Below, piece by piece: positions 10,300-22,379 of a stretch of 64,000 nt of DNA. Location: assembly GCA_033065855.1 (NCBI GenBank), contig JAVXUO010001981.1, positions 124,001 to 188,000 of the forward strand. Reading direction: 5' to 3'. Numbering within the stretch: position 1 is the first letter of the stretch; each line of letters begins with the position of its first letter. A model generated the notes under the pieces. The model saw only the letters and a program-made list of their open reading frames with translations, was not told where the DNA came from and searched no databases. A program made the position numbers and the translations under genes. The DNA comes from Escallonia rubra. Taxonomy: Eukaryota > Streptophyta > Magnoliopsida > Escalloniales > Escalloniaceae.

Positions 10300-11015
10300 G
10301 GGGCAGTACGTTTACGTTTTTTGGTTTTTGTTTTTGTAATGATGATGAAAAATCTGTTTTTCGTGTATTTTTATTTTTTCCGGTTCCGTTTTGGATAAAA
10401 AAAATTCAAACAGTACCGAAAAATCTGGAAACACGTTTTCACCTTTTTCCGCTTCTTGTATTCTCTGTGTCAGAGAATACCAAATCCATATCACTGTTCA
10501 TAATTTTTTGGCCAGAGGTTCTGACGCCCAGCTGCAATGTCAATTTGTCGGTCTCCTCTCTCTGCTCTCTCCCTCTCTCATTTATGTACTCTACCTTCCA
10601 TGAATAACAGCTCCTTACTTCAATCTCACGCCCTTCGAAGACCTGCCGACATTAACGGAGAAGCTGCGCCGAGAAGGAGCCGAAGACCCAGCCTAGATAC
10701 GACGAAGCCTCGATCCACTACTCTCATCTTAATTTCTGCTTTCTCTTCTTTGATTTTCAATGTTTGGTTCAGCTGTGAATGATTATTGAGGGGTTTTGTT
10801 TTTGGAGTTCTGTTGATGAATTTAGGGGAGGTTTTTGGAGGAGATTTGGGTAAACTAATGTGAATCTTTTGGAAGGAAGATTAAAGGGGAAGGTGAGCCC
10901 GACTGGAAATCTGGGTTTGCTTGGGTTTAAGGAAACGGCGACGTGGAGTACAAAGTTTGTTTGTTATGCTTCTCTAAGAATTGCTTCTTTGTACGGCGAC
11001 TGAGAATTGCTTTTA

Positions 11016-12528
11016 CGTAACGTTTGGAACCAATTCTTTTAGGATTTGGATTTCAAATTTGGAATTGGAATTGGAATTGGATTTGGAATTCAATTCATTT
11101 TTTTCTGTTTGGAACGAAAAGGAATTCAAATCACGGAATTCCAATTTTGTGTTTGGAGAACAAAGGAAATGGAAAGATAATAAATTTTTAGACAATAATA
11201 TCCTTGACTTACGATGAAAAATAAATTACGATAAGTGGTTACAAGTGTGCTAGTGCCACCACATGGTGGTGTGGTGGTGGCAGCAGCATTGCACAGGGTA
11301 GCAACATCGACGGTGGAAGTGGTGGGGTGTCAAGTGATGGTAATGATGGTAGTGGTGGTATTGAGGTGTAACAACGTGTAACTGGTGGTCGTCAAGTGAC
11401 GCCAATAATGATGCCGGTGGCAGTGGTGGTGGCAATAGTGATGGTGGCGACGGTGGCAGTAGTGATGTCAGTGACGGTGATGGTGGTGGCGACAGTGATG
11501 GTAGCGGTGGTGGCGGCAGTGGTGGCAATAGTGGCGGCAGTGGTGATGGTGGTGGTGGCAGTTATGGTGGCGACGGTGGTGGTGGTGGTGGTGGAATTAT
11601 TAGTGGATGTGGCGGTGACAGCGGTGGTGGTGGTGGCAATAGTGGAGGCGGTGGTGGTGGCAGTAATGGTGGCGATGGTGGTAGTTGTGGTAGTACTGGT
11701 GGTGGTGGTGGCGGTGGTGGTAGTAGTGGTGGTGGCGGTGGTGGTAGTAGTGGTGGCGACGGTGGTAGTTGTGGCAGTACTGGCGGTGCTGGTGGTGGCA
11801 ATGGTGCTGGTGGTGGTGGTGGCGACGATGGTAGTTGTGGCAGTAGTGGTGGCGACGGTGCTAGTTGTGGTAGTACTGGCGGTGGAGGTAGTGGTGGGGG
11901 ATGCAGTGGCGGTGGTGGTGGCAGTAGTGATGATGGTGGCATTAGTAGTGGCAGCGACAATAGTAGTAGTGGCAGCGACAATAGTAGTTGTGGCACTACT
12001 AGCAGTGTTGGCGGTGACGGTAGTGGTGGCGGCGGTGGTGGTTGTAGTGGTGGCTGAGGTGGTGGCAGTGGCGGTAGTGTTAGCAGTGGTTGTGGCGGCA
12101 GCAACAGTGGTAATGGTGGCGGCGGTGGTGATGGCGGTGGTGGTGGCAGCAACGACGGTGGTGGTGGCGACAGTAGTGGTGGTGGTAGTAGTGGTGGTAG
12201 TAGTGGTGCCGGTGGTGGTGGTGGTGGCAGTAGTGGTACCGGTGGTGGTAGTAAAAGTGGTGTGGCGGTAGCGGCAATGAAGATGGTGGTGGTTGGTTCA
12301 TTGTTGGAGAGATTCAGAAAAAGGGTAAGATATGTAAATAATTACTTTTAATTCAAGTAAATCGAAATCCCATGAAAGCCTACCATTTTTCATCGGATTT
12401 CACAATAAAGAAACAAATCCAGTCAAATCCCATGAAATCCAATTCCAATTCCTTTTTTTTAATGTTCCAAACAAAAAAATTTGAGGATTTGAAATGAAAT
12501 TCCATCAATTCCATGGTTCCAAACACAC
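11016..12528. mobile_element. inner TIR element enclosing GGT array
   Basis: Arms containing GTTTGGAACCA near 11,022 and, inverted, TGGTTCCAAAC near 12,514-12,524 face each other. Both continue into GGATTTGG/GGAATTGGAATTGG-rich arms of about 100-150 bp. Possible TTTTA flanks are seen on both sides, but exact ends are uncertain. No coding sequence was recognised. The family is not assigned; it could be a foldback or hAT-like non-autonomous element. Confidence 0.5.
11260..12295. repeat. GGT/GGC/AGT trinucleotide-based array, about 1 kb
   Basis: Nearly every triplet is GGT, GGC, AGT, GAC, GAT or AAT in one register. One plus-strand frame is almost pure Gly/Ser/Asp/Asn and stays open for several hundred codons, but starts without ATG. 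The other frames give Val/Ala and, on the minus strand, Pro/Leu strings. Codon content is explained by the repeat, so I do not call a gene. The G-rich strand has many GG pairs and could form quadruplex-like structures, which is inference. Confidence 0.85.
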
Positions 12529-12998
12529 TTTTAGTGTTTGCACAAGGCTAGCCTTCAGTTGACAGTGAAACTCCCAAGAGATTAGAATGAGGTAGCTTGC
12601 TTGTCCTCTGGTTTACCTGCTTTGACAAGATAAGGATGCTAGATTGCAAGAACCTGTGAGCAGTTGACTAGCCATAAGTCTTTATATAAGGCATTCTAGC
12701 CGTCTTGCAAGACATGTGAGCAGGATGCTTTGACTAGAGCAAATAGTGTACAAATAGGGTAGGGTTAAAATGGGAAGATTTGTGTACAAATAGTGTAGAA
12801 AAGTTTAAACATACAAGATTGGTTCAGAAAAAGTTGATGAAAACGAAAATAAAAATAGTAAACGTACAAAAAAAACTGAAAATGTAGATATGGAAAAAAG
12901 TAAAAGTACACAATACGATTTTAGAACTGAATACTAAATTCTGGAAAACAAAAACAGAATACAAAACACGAAAAAAAAAATTGTAAATGTACAACCCC

Positions 12999-13500
12999 TT
13001 AGTATTTAAACAATATGTGCTAAAGGCTTTTTAATTCTTTGCAAGTAGACAAACTCTCAATTCATAGCGAGTTCTTTTTGCCTCTTACTAAGGACTTTTC
13101 TGAAAAAGAAAAATTAAACTAAAATTAGAAAGACTGCGCGAGCAAAAGAAACAAACAAAGCTTTTTGAAAAATGGCAAGTGTTTACACAGTAAAATCGAA
13201 CTGAGAATCTCTATCGATACAGCAAAATATTTGAAAAGCAAAGAATTAGAAAGAAGAAAGACTTGAAATCAAATCATGGTTTGTCTGAGTGTCGAGTTGT
13301 CATTGTTTTGGTCTTGCTTCTTCCTTTCATCGCGTTCCATTACAACTGTCTCTCAGTTGCTGAAATCTGCTTGTTCAATTCCTTTATGCTTGTTGAAAGT
13401 TGCAAGTTTGTATATCTTGTAACTGATATTAATTGTTCATGCCTTATCGATAACTGTACAAAACTTTCATGCAGTTCCTTTGATATAGGCCCCATGTTTT
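12999..13500. other. no feature recognised
   Basis: AT-rich sequence. A minus-strand reading near 13,340-13,588 looks protein-like (it includes HESFVQLSIRHEQLISV), but I cannot identify it. It may be leader sequence of the Tat-like repeat to the right. Confidence 0.4.
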
Positions 13501-15867
13501 TAAACTCTGTTCCCCACCTACTTTGGTCGCACCCAAGGGCCCACCAGGGATCCCGTTTTGCGTGACACGTCACATATTCAACGGTCAATTTTTCAACACT
13601 TTCAAACAGGTCAAAATGCGCACGTTCAAATCACGTGCATTTTTCATTGACTTTTGCGGCAATTCATGACTAAAATTATTTTCATGTCGCCAACGTAGCG
13701 ACTTTAGCATCACCATGACTTAGAAAAATAAGAAAAAGTGGACTTGGCGTGACTCGGGGGTCCGGGGGGGGGGGGGGGGGGTCAGCCACCCTTCCTTTAC
13801 TCATTCGAGCACTATGTCCGCATTGCTCACCCATCACCCGCGACCGTACGACGCTTGTTGTCGCCAGTACGCCGTCGCCGTGACAACCGTAGCTCGTGGC
13901 CGAGAAACTGTCGCCCGCGCCTCGGCACCGACTCCGCGACCCCCGTCTCCCGCACCTACGCGTCATCCACGGGACACTCCGCCGCGCTGCTAATACAGTC
14001 GTTCCCCCAGGCTCTCTGTCACAATACCGTTCCCCCGGCACCATTCACACTTCACAGCACCCGTGCGCCACTTCCATGACATGTGCCCCTGGCACCAGGT
14101 ATTGTCTCGTGACGATCGTCGTTGCGCCCATGCGCCATAATCATGTCTCGTTCCTTTGGCATCGTGCTCGTGCACCACAATCATGTTACATGCCCCCGGA
14201 CATCACACTCATTCACCACACCATGCACCCCCACCATGGACGTAGAACATGCTTCGACCCAGTCTCTGGAGTGTGCAGCATTCTAAGGGGCTCGGCTTGT
14301 AGTGCTCCGGCACGAGGACCTCTCACAGCGGGATAGGCTCGCTACCACAGAAGCTATCACCACCTCCATTCCGGGGTGCTCCGTTCGTAGTGCTCCAGCA
14401 CAAGGACCCCTCGAAGCGGGATAGGCTCACTACCATAGAAACTATTGCCGTCTTCATTCTGGGGGGCCCCGTTCTTAGTGCTCTAGCACGAGGACCCTTC
14501 ACATTGGGATAGGCTCACTACCACAGAAGCTATCGCCGGCTGGGGTGACTTGCATGACACTAGGCACGTCTGAGCTGCAACCACGTCCACGCACGTTACC
14601 AGTGATCATAGGTGCCCCCAAGAAGATGACCCCCGGGTCATTCCGAGACGGGAGTAGGTCTTTGGAGGGCATCGCGCCTAGTTCGTCTGGTAGTTGGTCA
14701 CAGGGACCTTCCCTCACCGCTGTCAGGTTCTCTCTGTGTCTCTTGACGCACCCTTCTGGGATTCAGTAAGGGCTTGGACCGGTGGCTAGGGCAACGAGCT
14801 TACTCTGATCATGCGGTCGTTGTGTGGTCAGTCTTCTTAGACAAGTAGAACGACGTTGTGTCGGGCAGGCAACGCGCATTTGGAAACCGGCAGTCCAATG
14901 GAGAACCAATATTTTTGGACCCCCTGGTGACATGTCAGTCCTAGGGGATAACACGTGTCAGCTGATGACATAGGCACACTTTTTCCTATAAATAGTGGAC
15001 TTTGGATTTCATTTGAACAGAATTTCTGTCATTTGACAAAATCACTTTCTCACTCTAGAATCCAAAAGTTTTGGAATTTTAGAGAGAGAAACACAATTGG
15101 ACCCTGACTTGGACCCTAGCTTGGACTGTCGACTGCCGACCCTGTTCATCTCTGCCTTGTCTCCACAGCATTGCCACTCCTCACAGCCTGTCTGGGGAGC
15201 CTTGCTCTCAGCCCTTACTCCACCTTCACTGTCTCTCACTTTATACATCTGACAGCTGACTCGGACTGCATCCTTTGTGGCACCTCCACGTAGGTACGAA
15301 CCCACTTTCCTTGGCATCAAACTCTAACTGTCACTACTCATCTATACCAGCCACATATTGTATTAAAACTATAATTGTTCTCAAATATCTTTAAACCTTA
15401 GCTTTCTTTACCATTTAAGCCCACCACCCTTGAGTTATGCGTCTTTTTTTGTCAATATCCCTTGGTCTTTACTCTATTATAATCCATGATTTTTGTTTTT
15501 CCAAAAATAAAAAATAAAAAATTAGTTGCTTTATCATCATACCTGTCATGATATGATGCATTAAGCATCAAATTCTAGTTTGATTGAATTGTCTTCCTCA
15601 CACCAGTCACTTTTTGTTTCTCTTTTCAAGCTACATTTAGCTTGATGTTTTTAGGATGACGGTATGTAGGCACTTTTCTTCAAGTCTAGCCATTTTTCTT
15701 GTCCAAATCGATTCCGAGGGTATTAATCCTCGATTCAGATTAGTACGCATGTATCGTGTACAGTCTTCTTTGCAGTCTTTCATCGTTCTTTTCACATCCA
15801 GATTAAACTACATTTGGCTTGATCCCTTTAGGTTGAGGATATGTAGGCGACCTTCTTCAGCTATGGC
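13500..15867. repeat. diverged Tat/Ogre-like LTR or leader sequence
   Basis: Near 15,810-15,860 the sequence has the arrangement GCTTGATCC, then AGGTTGAGGATATGTAGGC, typical of Tat-lineage gypsy terminal sequence (GATCC...GGATACGTAGGC in related elements, from memory). 13,500-13,620 is homologous to 63,876-64,000 at the far end of the window, so this is a dispersed repeat. The middle holds an 88-bp tandem repeat and an 18-base G run near 13,763-13,780. Boundaries are uncertain, the copy is broken, and no gene was recognised. Confidence 0.45.
14288..14548. repeat. 88-bp tandem repeat, three copies
   Basis: AGTGCTC(C/T) recurs at 14,301, 14,389 and 14,477, exactly 88 bp apart. Each unit continues through a GGGATAGGCTC block and an AGAA(G/A)CTAT block. 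Copies are about 80-85% alike by eye. Confidence 0.9.
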
Positions 15868-16789
15868 TGTAATGCCTAGAACTTTTATTTGTCGATAAAA
15901 AATTATTTTTCCTTAACTTAATTAAATTGGGATCGTTCATTATATTATAAATTATGGGAAAGGAAAAAAAGATAATTAAGTCCAAGGCTTTCTAAGAAAA
16001 TCCTTTTTAGGATCAATATAAATACCCTAGTATAGTCTCTAGTCGTCAAAGAAAATTATGTCAGCCTCTTCTACATGAAACAGAGAAAGAAATGGAGAGA
16101 GAAGAAAAACCTAGGGCAAGATTTCTTCAAGGTAAATTCCTAGTCTTTCCTCTCTTAAAATTTGCCATGTAATTGGCTTTTTAGGTATGATTTTGTGTGT
16201 GAGTTTTGTGTGGTTTGTGTGCGTTTTATGAGGGTTAATGGATGAAAGGGGGTTGTTGTGGTGTGGCAGCCATGGGGTCGTGCATTTGGGTGTGTCGTGA
16301 AGAGGAAAAAAAAGAGAAAGGGTTGCTGAGAAGGTGGGCGGCCGTGTAGGTGATGTTGTGGTGAGTGTTGTGTGTACGAGTGAGGGAGAAGGGGGAAGAT
16401 GGGGAGGCATTCGTGATCTGTGTGTTGTGTGGTGGTGTAAAGGGGGGCTTCCAAAGTAAGGGAGAGGGGAAAAGGAAGGGGCTATCATGGGGCAGCTGTG
16501 GTGTAGCGCGCGCGCGTGTGAAAAGGGAGAGGGGAAAAGAGAGGGGCTGGGATATGGGCAGCCATGATGTGGGTGTTGTGCTTGTGTGGTGTGGTTGCAA
16601 ATGAGAGGGAGAGGTGGTGGTGGTGTCTGATGGAAGTGTAGAGAGAGAGAGATGAAAAATTAGGGTTAAGGTTTTAGTGGTGGTTTGAGGTGATAGAGAG
16701 AGAAGGGGGTTGTCGTGGATAGCCATGGCAGCCGTGAGGCAGCATGGTAGTGACCACCATGAGGTGGTGGCTGTGTTTGATGAGGAAGA

Positions 16790-16830
<41 letters not shown>

Positions 16831-18532
16831 CAAATTAGGATTAGGGTTAGGGTTTCTTGAACAGGGAGAAGGTGAATAGTGAAAATTTAACAGGCATTCC
16901 CTATTTAGATTTTAAAGAGCTGTTTAGAGGTTGATTTAGGCAAAGTGTGAAACTAAAAACCCCCTTATTTTTACAAAACCTAGACCTTGAAATTTTCTAA
17001 GATTTTTCTAAGCATGTGAAGTGCATGCAATGGTATTATTTTGAAAAAGGGCATTTGAATTATTTGATATAGAAAACCAACCTATTTATAGCCGAAACTT
17101 TTACAGTGACCTCATTTTATTGTGACACTTAAGTGTCTAAAATTTTATGGCATTTCAATGCCGATTGTTGTGCTCTTGAAATATGGCCCGTAACGTTCAA
17201 TTAAAGGAGTGAGTTAGAATTTTGAGCAGAAAATCCCCAGAGAGACCTTTTAGTCCGAAAAACCCACCTAGTCATTTAAAAGGATATTTTGGGTCATTTT
17301 TTTGGTGTGAAATGGTACGTTAGGTATCAAGGGCATTTTGGTAACTTTACACAAGTCTGTTGGTATTTTGGTAATTTCATTCACTTGGGAGAAATTTAGC
17401 AGTCAGGCATGATTGAGCGCTAAGGATTAACACCGGTATGGTTTATCATTTAGGTTTCGATAGACGAGAGCTAGGATCGGCATTTGACCAAGTGTCAAAA
17501 TCGGTTATCGAGTCAATTAAGTATTCCTGTCATGTTCCTCCGTATACCATACTTTCTAATATATGTAAACGTGTACATGATTTTATCAAACGAAAACTTA
17601 AAAGTCTTTGTATTGCTTGTGCTTTCATGTTAAATTGTTTGACTAGAAAATGAATTAAAAATATCACGGAATGTGTTGCGTTTGGTTATTGTGAACTCTG
17701 TTTAAATTGTCGTATCAAGATGTTAATTTTGGCGATTGTGCCCCATATCCACTGGAGAAAGTGAAATTCTGAGTCCTGGTCAATGGGACCATATGTTGGC
17801 GTACATGACTGTTGCTCGTGGTTTGCCCCTACGACCACAATATTATTTATCTCGGGTTGAGGATGGATTCTGGGTCCTAGTCAATGGGACCATACGCTTA
17901 CCGCAGTATACCTAAGTTGTGATTAACTATGATAGTTGTTTGATGAGCTTTCGTGATGTCATACTCCGGTTCTGAGAATCTTTTTTGTACAAGTACATAT
18001 CCGTATACAATAAAACAATTTTTCGTTATGGTGATATTGATTTCCTGATCTTGAAAAGAAAATTCATGGCATGTTTTGAAATCCTCAAATCTATTTTCAG
18101 GACATGGTTTGTGTGCTTGCTCAGCTCTCACTCATTCCTTTATTTTTCAGATGAAGATCTAGGAGAGGTGGAACCCTATCAGCAACACGAGGGAGAGGCG
18201 CCAGAAGAGATCCATTAGAGTGATGGAATGTCTGTTAGACTCAAGAACTTTAGTGTTGTGATTGTGGACGGATAAACTTATGTAGGGAGCTTAGGCCTCC
18301 TAAATTTCTTTATAATTTTCAGTGACATGTGATTGAAGTTTATTTCTAACAGTTGAGGAACTTCTAAGTGCGGCTCTTAATAGCCAATTAATTAATCTAG
18401 AATCTAATGAGTTTGTTTGAATCTTGAGTACAGGTTATAGTAGGCCTAGCATAGCCCCATTAGAGGTTTAGTGGGTCTGCGGCCGGTCATGGACCTAGCT
18501 CATGGGGTCACCCATGGGTTTGGGTCGTGACA
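15868..18532 (+). repeat. 5' LTR of plus-strand gypsy fossil
   Basis: Starts TGTAATGCC and ends GGGTCGTGACA, 2,665 bp, followed by the primer site. It shares segments with the solo LTR at 22,380-25,214, for example GTTGTGCCCCATATCCA near 17,735 and 24,400. It contains an AG microsatellite at 16,793-16,826 and repeated TTTGGTAATTT motifs near 17,330-17,400. Confidence 0.85.
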
Positions 18533-18536
18533 TAAG

Positions 18537-18548
18537 TGGTATTAGAGT
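18537..18548 (+). promoter_or_regulatory. primer binding site
   Basis: TGGTATTAGAGT lies four bases after the LTR end and resembles the initiator tRNA-Met complement TGGTATCAGAGC. Confidence 0.8.
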
Positions 18549-18749
18549 AGGTTATTACGATCCTGTAGACTTCTACCTAGGCTAATGAGTTGGGGCAGGA
18601 TAGGAAAGGGGAAGGCCTTGACTAAATGAATTTAGGAATTTATTGATGTGTTTTTCTTGTGAATTTCAGTAGATGATTAAGTGATTGATTTTAACGAAGT
18701 GGCATAGTATTAACGGAAGATGTCTATAATATTTGTGTTGTGATAGGAT

Positions 18750-20370
18750 TATGGCAGATTAGAACGAGGATAGCTTGTCGATAAAGGTCAGTCAGATGCC
18801 TTCGGAAGAGTCAGGAGATTCTAACAACATGTCCTCGAATGAAGACAAGAAAATGTGAAAGCTCTAAAGGAATCTGCAGATTCGGGAAAGAGGATGATCC
18901 CATTAGAGAAGGAGATACAACGGTTGAAGGAGGAAAACAGAGTACTAGAAGCCTAGCTGAAGAGTATGAAGAATAGTGATAGTTTCAATTGGGAGCAAAG
19001 TCAGAAAGACTACAATTACTACTTTGAAAAGAAGGTTATAGAGTTACAAGATCGGTTTGGAGATGCAGATTTAGTAGGTAGAACAGTGGATCCAGAAATG
19101 AGAGAACTACATTGAGCAGGGAGACGATTAGGGTGAGGGAAGGAAGAGGAGGAATTAGCTGGATAGGAGAATGAGGCAGAATGTTTCTTCCTTTTCTTTC
19201 TTTTGAACCATTATATTGGAAAGTGCTTTTAGAAATAAAAAAATAGTAACGTTGATTAAGTTATATTTTCAATTTTATTATACTTTGAGTCGTTTGTTGT
19301 GCAACCTTTAGGATGAACGTGAATTATTGAATTACTTATACATTACTCAGTTAAGGGAAGGGAAAGATGTAAAACAATTTATATCGAATTAGAATATGCA
19401 AATTTATGCGATACTTTCATTTTGCTTAGACATCAGGCGTCCTTACATGAGCTTCCCTAGAGGTTGATAAATGGTTCGAGGGATCGGTGCTCAAGGTGAG
19501 GACGTGTTTCGGGTAGTGGAGAACCTTGCAGCTGGAGGCATAACCATCGAGAAATTCAAGAGGATGGACTTGCCCTCTTTCCCCGGTGCCACTGATCCCT
19601 TCAAGGCGAAGTTCTTGTTGTCGGACTTAAGAGGAAATATTTGAGGTTATGGGGTGTACTGAGAGGCAGAAGGTAAGTTTCACTGCATTCATGCTGGGGG
19701 ATGAAGTCAATCAGTGGTGAAGGCGACTAAATGAGTTAAGGTCGACGAGGTGGCCAGTATGGATTAGGAAGATTTTAAGGAGCTATTTCTCGAGAAGTAC
19801 TTTCCCCAGACAGTCAAGGAATAAATGGTGATAGAATTCATTTAGTTAACCTAGGGGAACCGCACGGTTAAGGAGTACGAGGCCGTTTTCACTCAGCTGT
19901 CTCGACATGCTACTCACTTGGTGTGGACACTAAAGCCAAGCGAGCGACAAAATTTGAGAATGACTACGACTCGGTATCAGGTCTCGCATCTCTAGTTAAG
20001 GTTGGGAACTTATGCAGAAATGGTGGACATAGCCCTAATAGCGAAAAGGGACAACAAGAACCTGTTCAAGATGCGGGACCAACAGAAGAAGAGGCCTGAA
20101 ATCGCAAGAAGTCAATAGAGGATGCAGCCTCAAAGGTGGAATGAACAAAGACAGGGGTCTGAAAGTTGAGCACCACCTCAGCAAATGAATGATCAACAAC
20201 TGAATATTCAAGGGGATCCACCAGCCAGAAGGGGTGGACAAGTCGGGGCACATATATGTTACATGTGCCAATAGTTCCACCGGGGCGGCCATGTTGGTGG
20301 GAGACAAGGAATTGTTTTGAATGTGGTCAGGAGGAGCATCTAGCTAGAAGTTGTCCCAAGGCAAAACCAA
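18750..20370 (+). pseudogene. gag region with zinc knuckle (fossil)
   Basis: Gag-like segments run from about 18,750. A CCHC knuckle, CFECGQEEHLARSC, is at 20,313-20,354. In life gag would package the element RNA. Broken fossil with many breaks. Confidence 0.8.
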
Positions 20371-20682
20371 AGATCCGGATGAGAAATGATGTGGTGAAGC
20401 TCAGGACAATGACGAGGGTTTTCGCGATGACTCAAGAGGATGAACAGGCTTTTGACTCGGTGGTTACAGGTACACTCCCTATCTCTTCTACCTTTACAAA
20501 AGTGTTATTTGATTCTGGTGCCACACATTCTTTTGCATTTCGTGCCTTTATCAAACATTTAGGCAAGCATTTAGAGCCCTTAGACGTTCTGCTATGTATG
20601 TCTACCCCAATGGGGCCCTCGGTTGTTGCGAACCAAGTAATCAAGGATTACCCAGTCAAAATGAAGGGTAGAGAACTAGTCG
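20371..20682 (+). pseudogene. protease start of gypsy pol (fossil)
   Basis: Contains LFDSGATHSF near 20,505-20,535, the DSG active-site motif of retroelement aspartic proteases. The region is interrupted by the solo LTR at 20,683, and protease-like sequence resumes at about 22,095. Broken fossil. Confidence 0.8.
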
Positions 20683-22094
20683 TGTGACGACCCGAGTTGC
20701 CAATCACCCAATTCGATATTTTTCAACAAAATCACAACACAATCCCAATCATATTAGAAGACCCAAGTGGCTGATATTATATCTTCAACACAAGTACAAA
20801 TAATCCCAATCAGATTACAAGTCCTATAAATAAGTTGCGAACATTTCTAAAACTCCAAAATTGTAAGTCCCACTCACGTCCCCGCTTGTATGTGCTCATC
20901 TAATTAATCATCTGCACTGGAAAGGTAAATGGGGGGGGGGGGTTTGAGCCGGGTAGCCCAGTAAGTGTAATAATCATAACACCATAGAATCAGAATCAAA
21001 CACGCTAAATAATTCAACATCAGTCAGTATATTTGACAGTCAAACCATCAACATTACCGAGGCTTAGTACCCCGAACAATTAGTAAACCAATTCAATATC
21101 CAAGTTGCACATCAAAGATACCATTTTAGCATCTTACTTCCGATATCCTTAAAGGGATCCGCCAAAGCTCAGCTGTATCATAACATACCATGCACATAGG
21201 CGAATCACTGGAGCACTGTCATTGATCAAAAGTACTTAAGCCACATCCCGCAAACATATTTCAAAAACAAGATGTTTACCAATATTCAAAACAAAGCATT
21301 TGAGCAAGATTTAGAACAACAGTGTTTAGGAGTACGTTGAACGTCGAGAAATAAATAACCACGTGGCATAAAAGAATAGTGATATGGAATTCCCCTTACC
21401 TAAAATCATGAAAAATCCACTTATACAATTGCTCCCAATCAGGCCCTATGATTCATTTTTCATAATCGCGGCTAGTCTTCTTCTCTCACTCTTTAGTTGT
21501 CAATCTACTGATGAAAGTCGAAGATAACTTAAAATAATTTAAAAAGATCAAAGGCCTATTTATAAAAATTTCTAGGAAGCACCAGGTGGATAGAAACACG
21601 AGGTGGCAAAACAAGGTCGTGCCACCTAACAAGCACGGCAAGGCTAAGCAAAGCACGACGAGGCGGGAAGCATGAGGTGGCAAGACAAGATTGTGCCACC
21701 TAGCAAGCACGACAATGCTAACCAAAGCACGACAGGCTCGAAGCACGAGGTGGCGAGGCAAGGTTGTGCCACCTAGCAAGCACGACAAGGCTCGAAGCAT
21801 GAGGTGGCGATACAAGGTTGTGCCACCTATCAAGCATGATAGGCTTGAAGCACGACGTGTCTCAATACTACGTTGACATGTCACACGCACGACAAAATAG
21901 GTAGCACGAGGTGTCGATCAGAGAAGTAATCAACACTGACTCATCAATAAGCACGAGGTGTCACAATTGAAGGATCACACCCAACAAGCACGATAATGTC
22001 AATCCCAATTGTCATTTAAAATCATCATCAATTTTTCCTCAACCAACCAGTAATATATTGACCACCTCTAAATTTTGAGGTGTTCCAAGTCACA
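20683..22094 (-). mobile_element. solo LTR (family of the left gypsy fossil)
   Basis: Perfect inverted termini TGTGAC...GTCACA bound 1,412 bp with no internal genes, inserted in the protease region of the plus-strand gypsy. Its inner part matches the LTR sequence at 540-760, placing it in the family of the left fossil. Target duplication is not clear. A solo LTR forms by recombination between the two LTRs of a full copy. Confidence 0.75.
21600..21850. repeat. tandem units with AGGTGG...CCACCT hairpins
   Basis: GTGCCACCT recurs at 21,619, 21,693, 21,766 and 21,820. Each is preceded by AGGTGGCA-type sequence, so each unit can fold into a 6-8 bp hairpin. AAGCACGA separates units. Spacing is 74, 73 and 54 bp. 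Confidence 0.85.
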
Positions 22095-22379
22095 AACGTG
22101 ATTTTTTTGGATATGTTGGAATTCAACGTTTATATTGGGAATTGATTGCTTAGCAGCATATCATGCCTCCCTAGATTTCTTTCATAAGAGAGTGACCTTT
22201 AACATCTCAGGTCAAGACCACTCGTTTTTCCAGGGGTCTAACATCACATCCCCTCCGCCTAAGGTTTCTGCCTTACAGGCAAACTGACTTCTTAGAAAAG
22301 GGTTGTCATGGGTACTTGGCCTTTGTGATAGACACCCAGCAAAAGAAGTTGGAACTAGAAGATAGTTCTGTGGTAAGAG

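Larger units (their letters stand above)
10300..12998. mobile_element. TTA-flanked TIR element (PIF/Tourist-like), non-coding
   Basis: The left end is GGGGCAGTACGTTTACG. The right end, read on the other strand, is GGGGTTGTACATTTACA. T-rich similarity continues for roughly 100 bp. TTA lies immediately outside both ends (10,297-10,299 and 12,999-13,001), as expected for PIF/Harbinger and Tourist elements. No transposase was seen. The middle is occupied by a second TIR element with a large GGT array. Confidence 0.65.

Noticed and set aside
11562-12152. Pro/Leu-rich minus-strand frame resembling an extensin
   Set aside because: It is the complement of the same triplet array. It lacks a signal peptide and the SPPPP/Tyr pattern of extensins.
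11396-12271. Long open frame of Val and Ala on the plus strand
   Set aside because: It is one register of the GGT/GGC/AGT array. Every frame through the array is open for the same reason, and the composition does not resemble a protein family.
13755-13780. An 18-base G run as a regulatory quadruplex
   Set aside because: Single homopolymer runs also occur near 20,930, 44,335 and 49,360 and are often length errors in assemblies; no supporting context.
13855-14336. GC-rich frames on both strands
   Set aside because: No known motif, and frames overlap on both strands. The region contains an 88-bp tandem repeat, so openness is best explained by base composition.
16235-16726. Thr/Pro/Ser-rich minus-strand frame
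   Set aside because: Lies inside an LTR made of GTGTG and GAGAGG low-complexity sequence; no coding signature.
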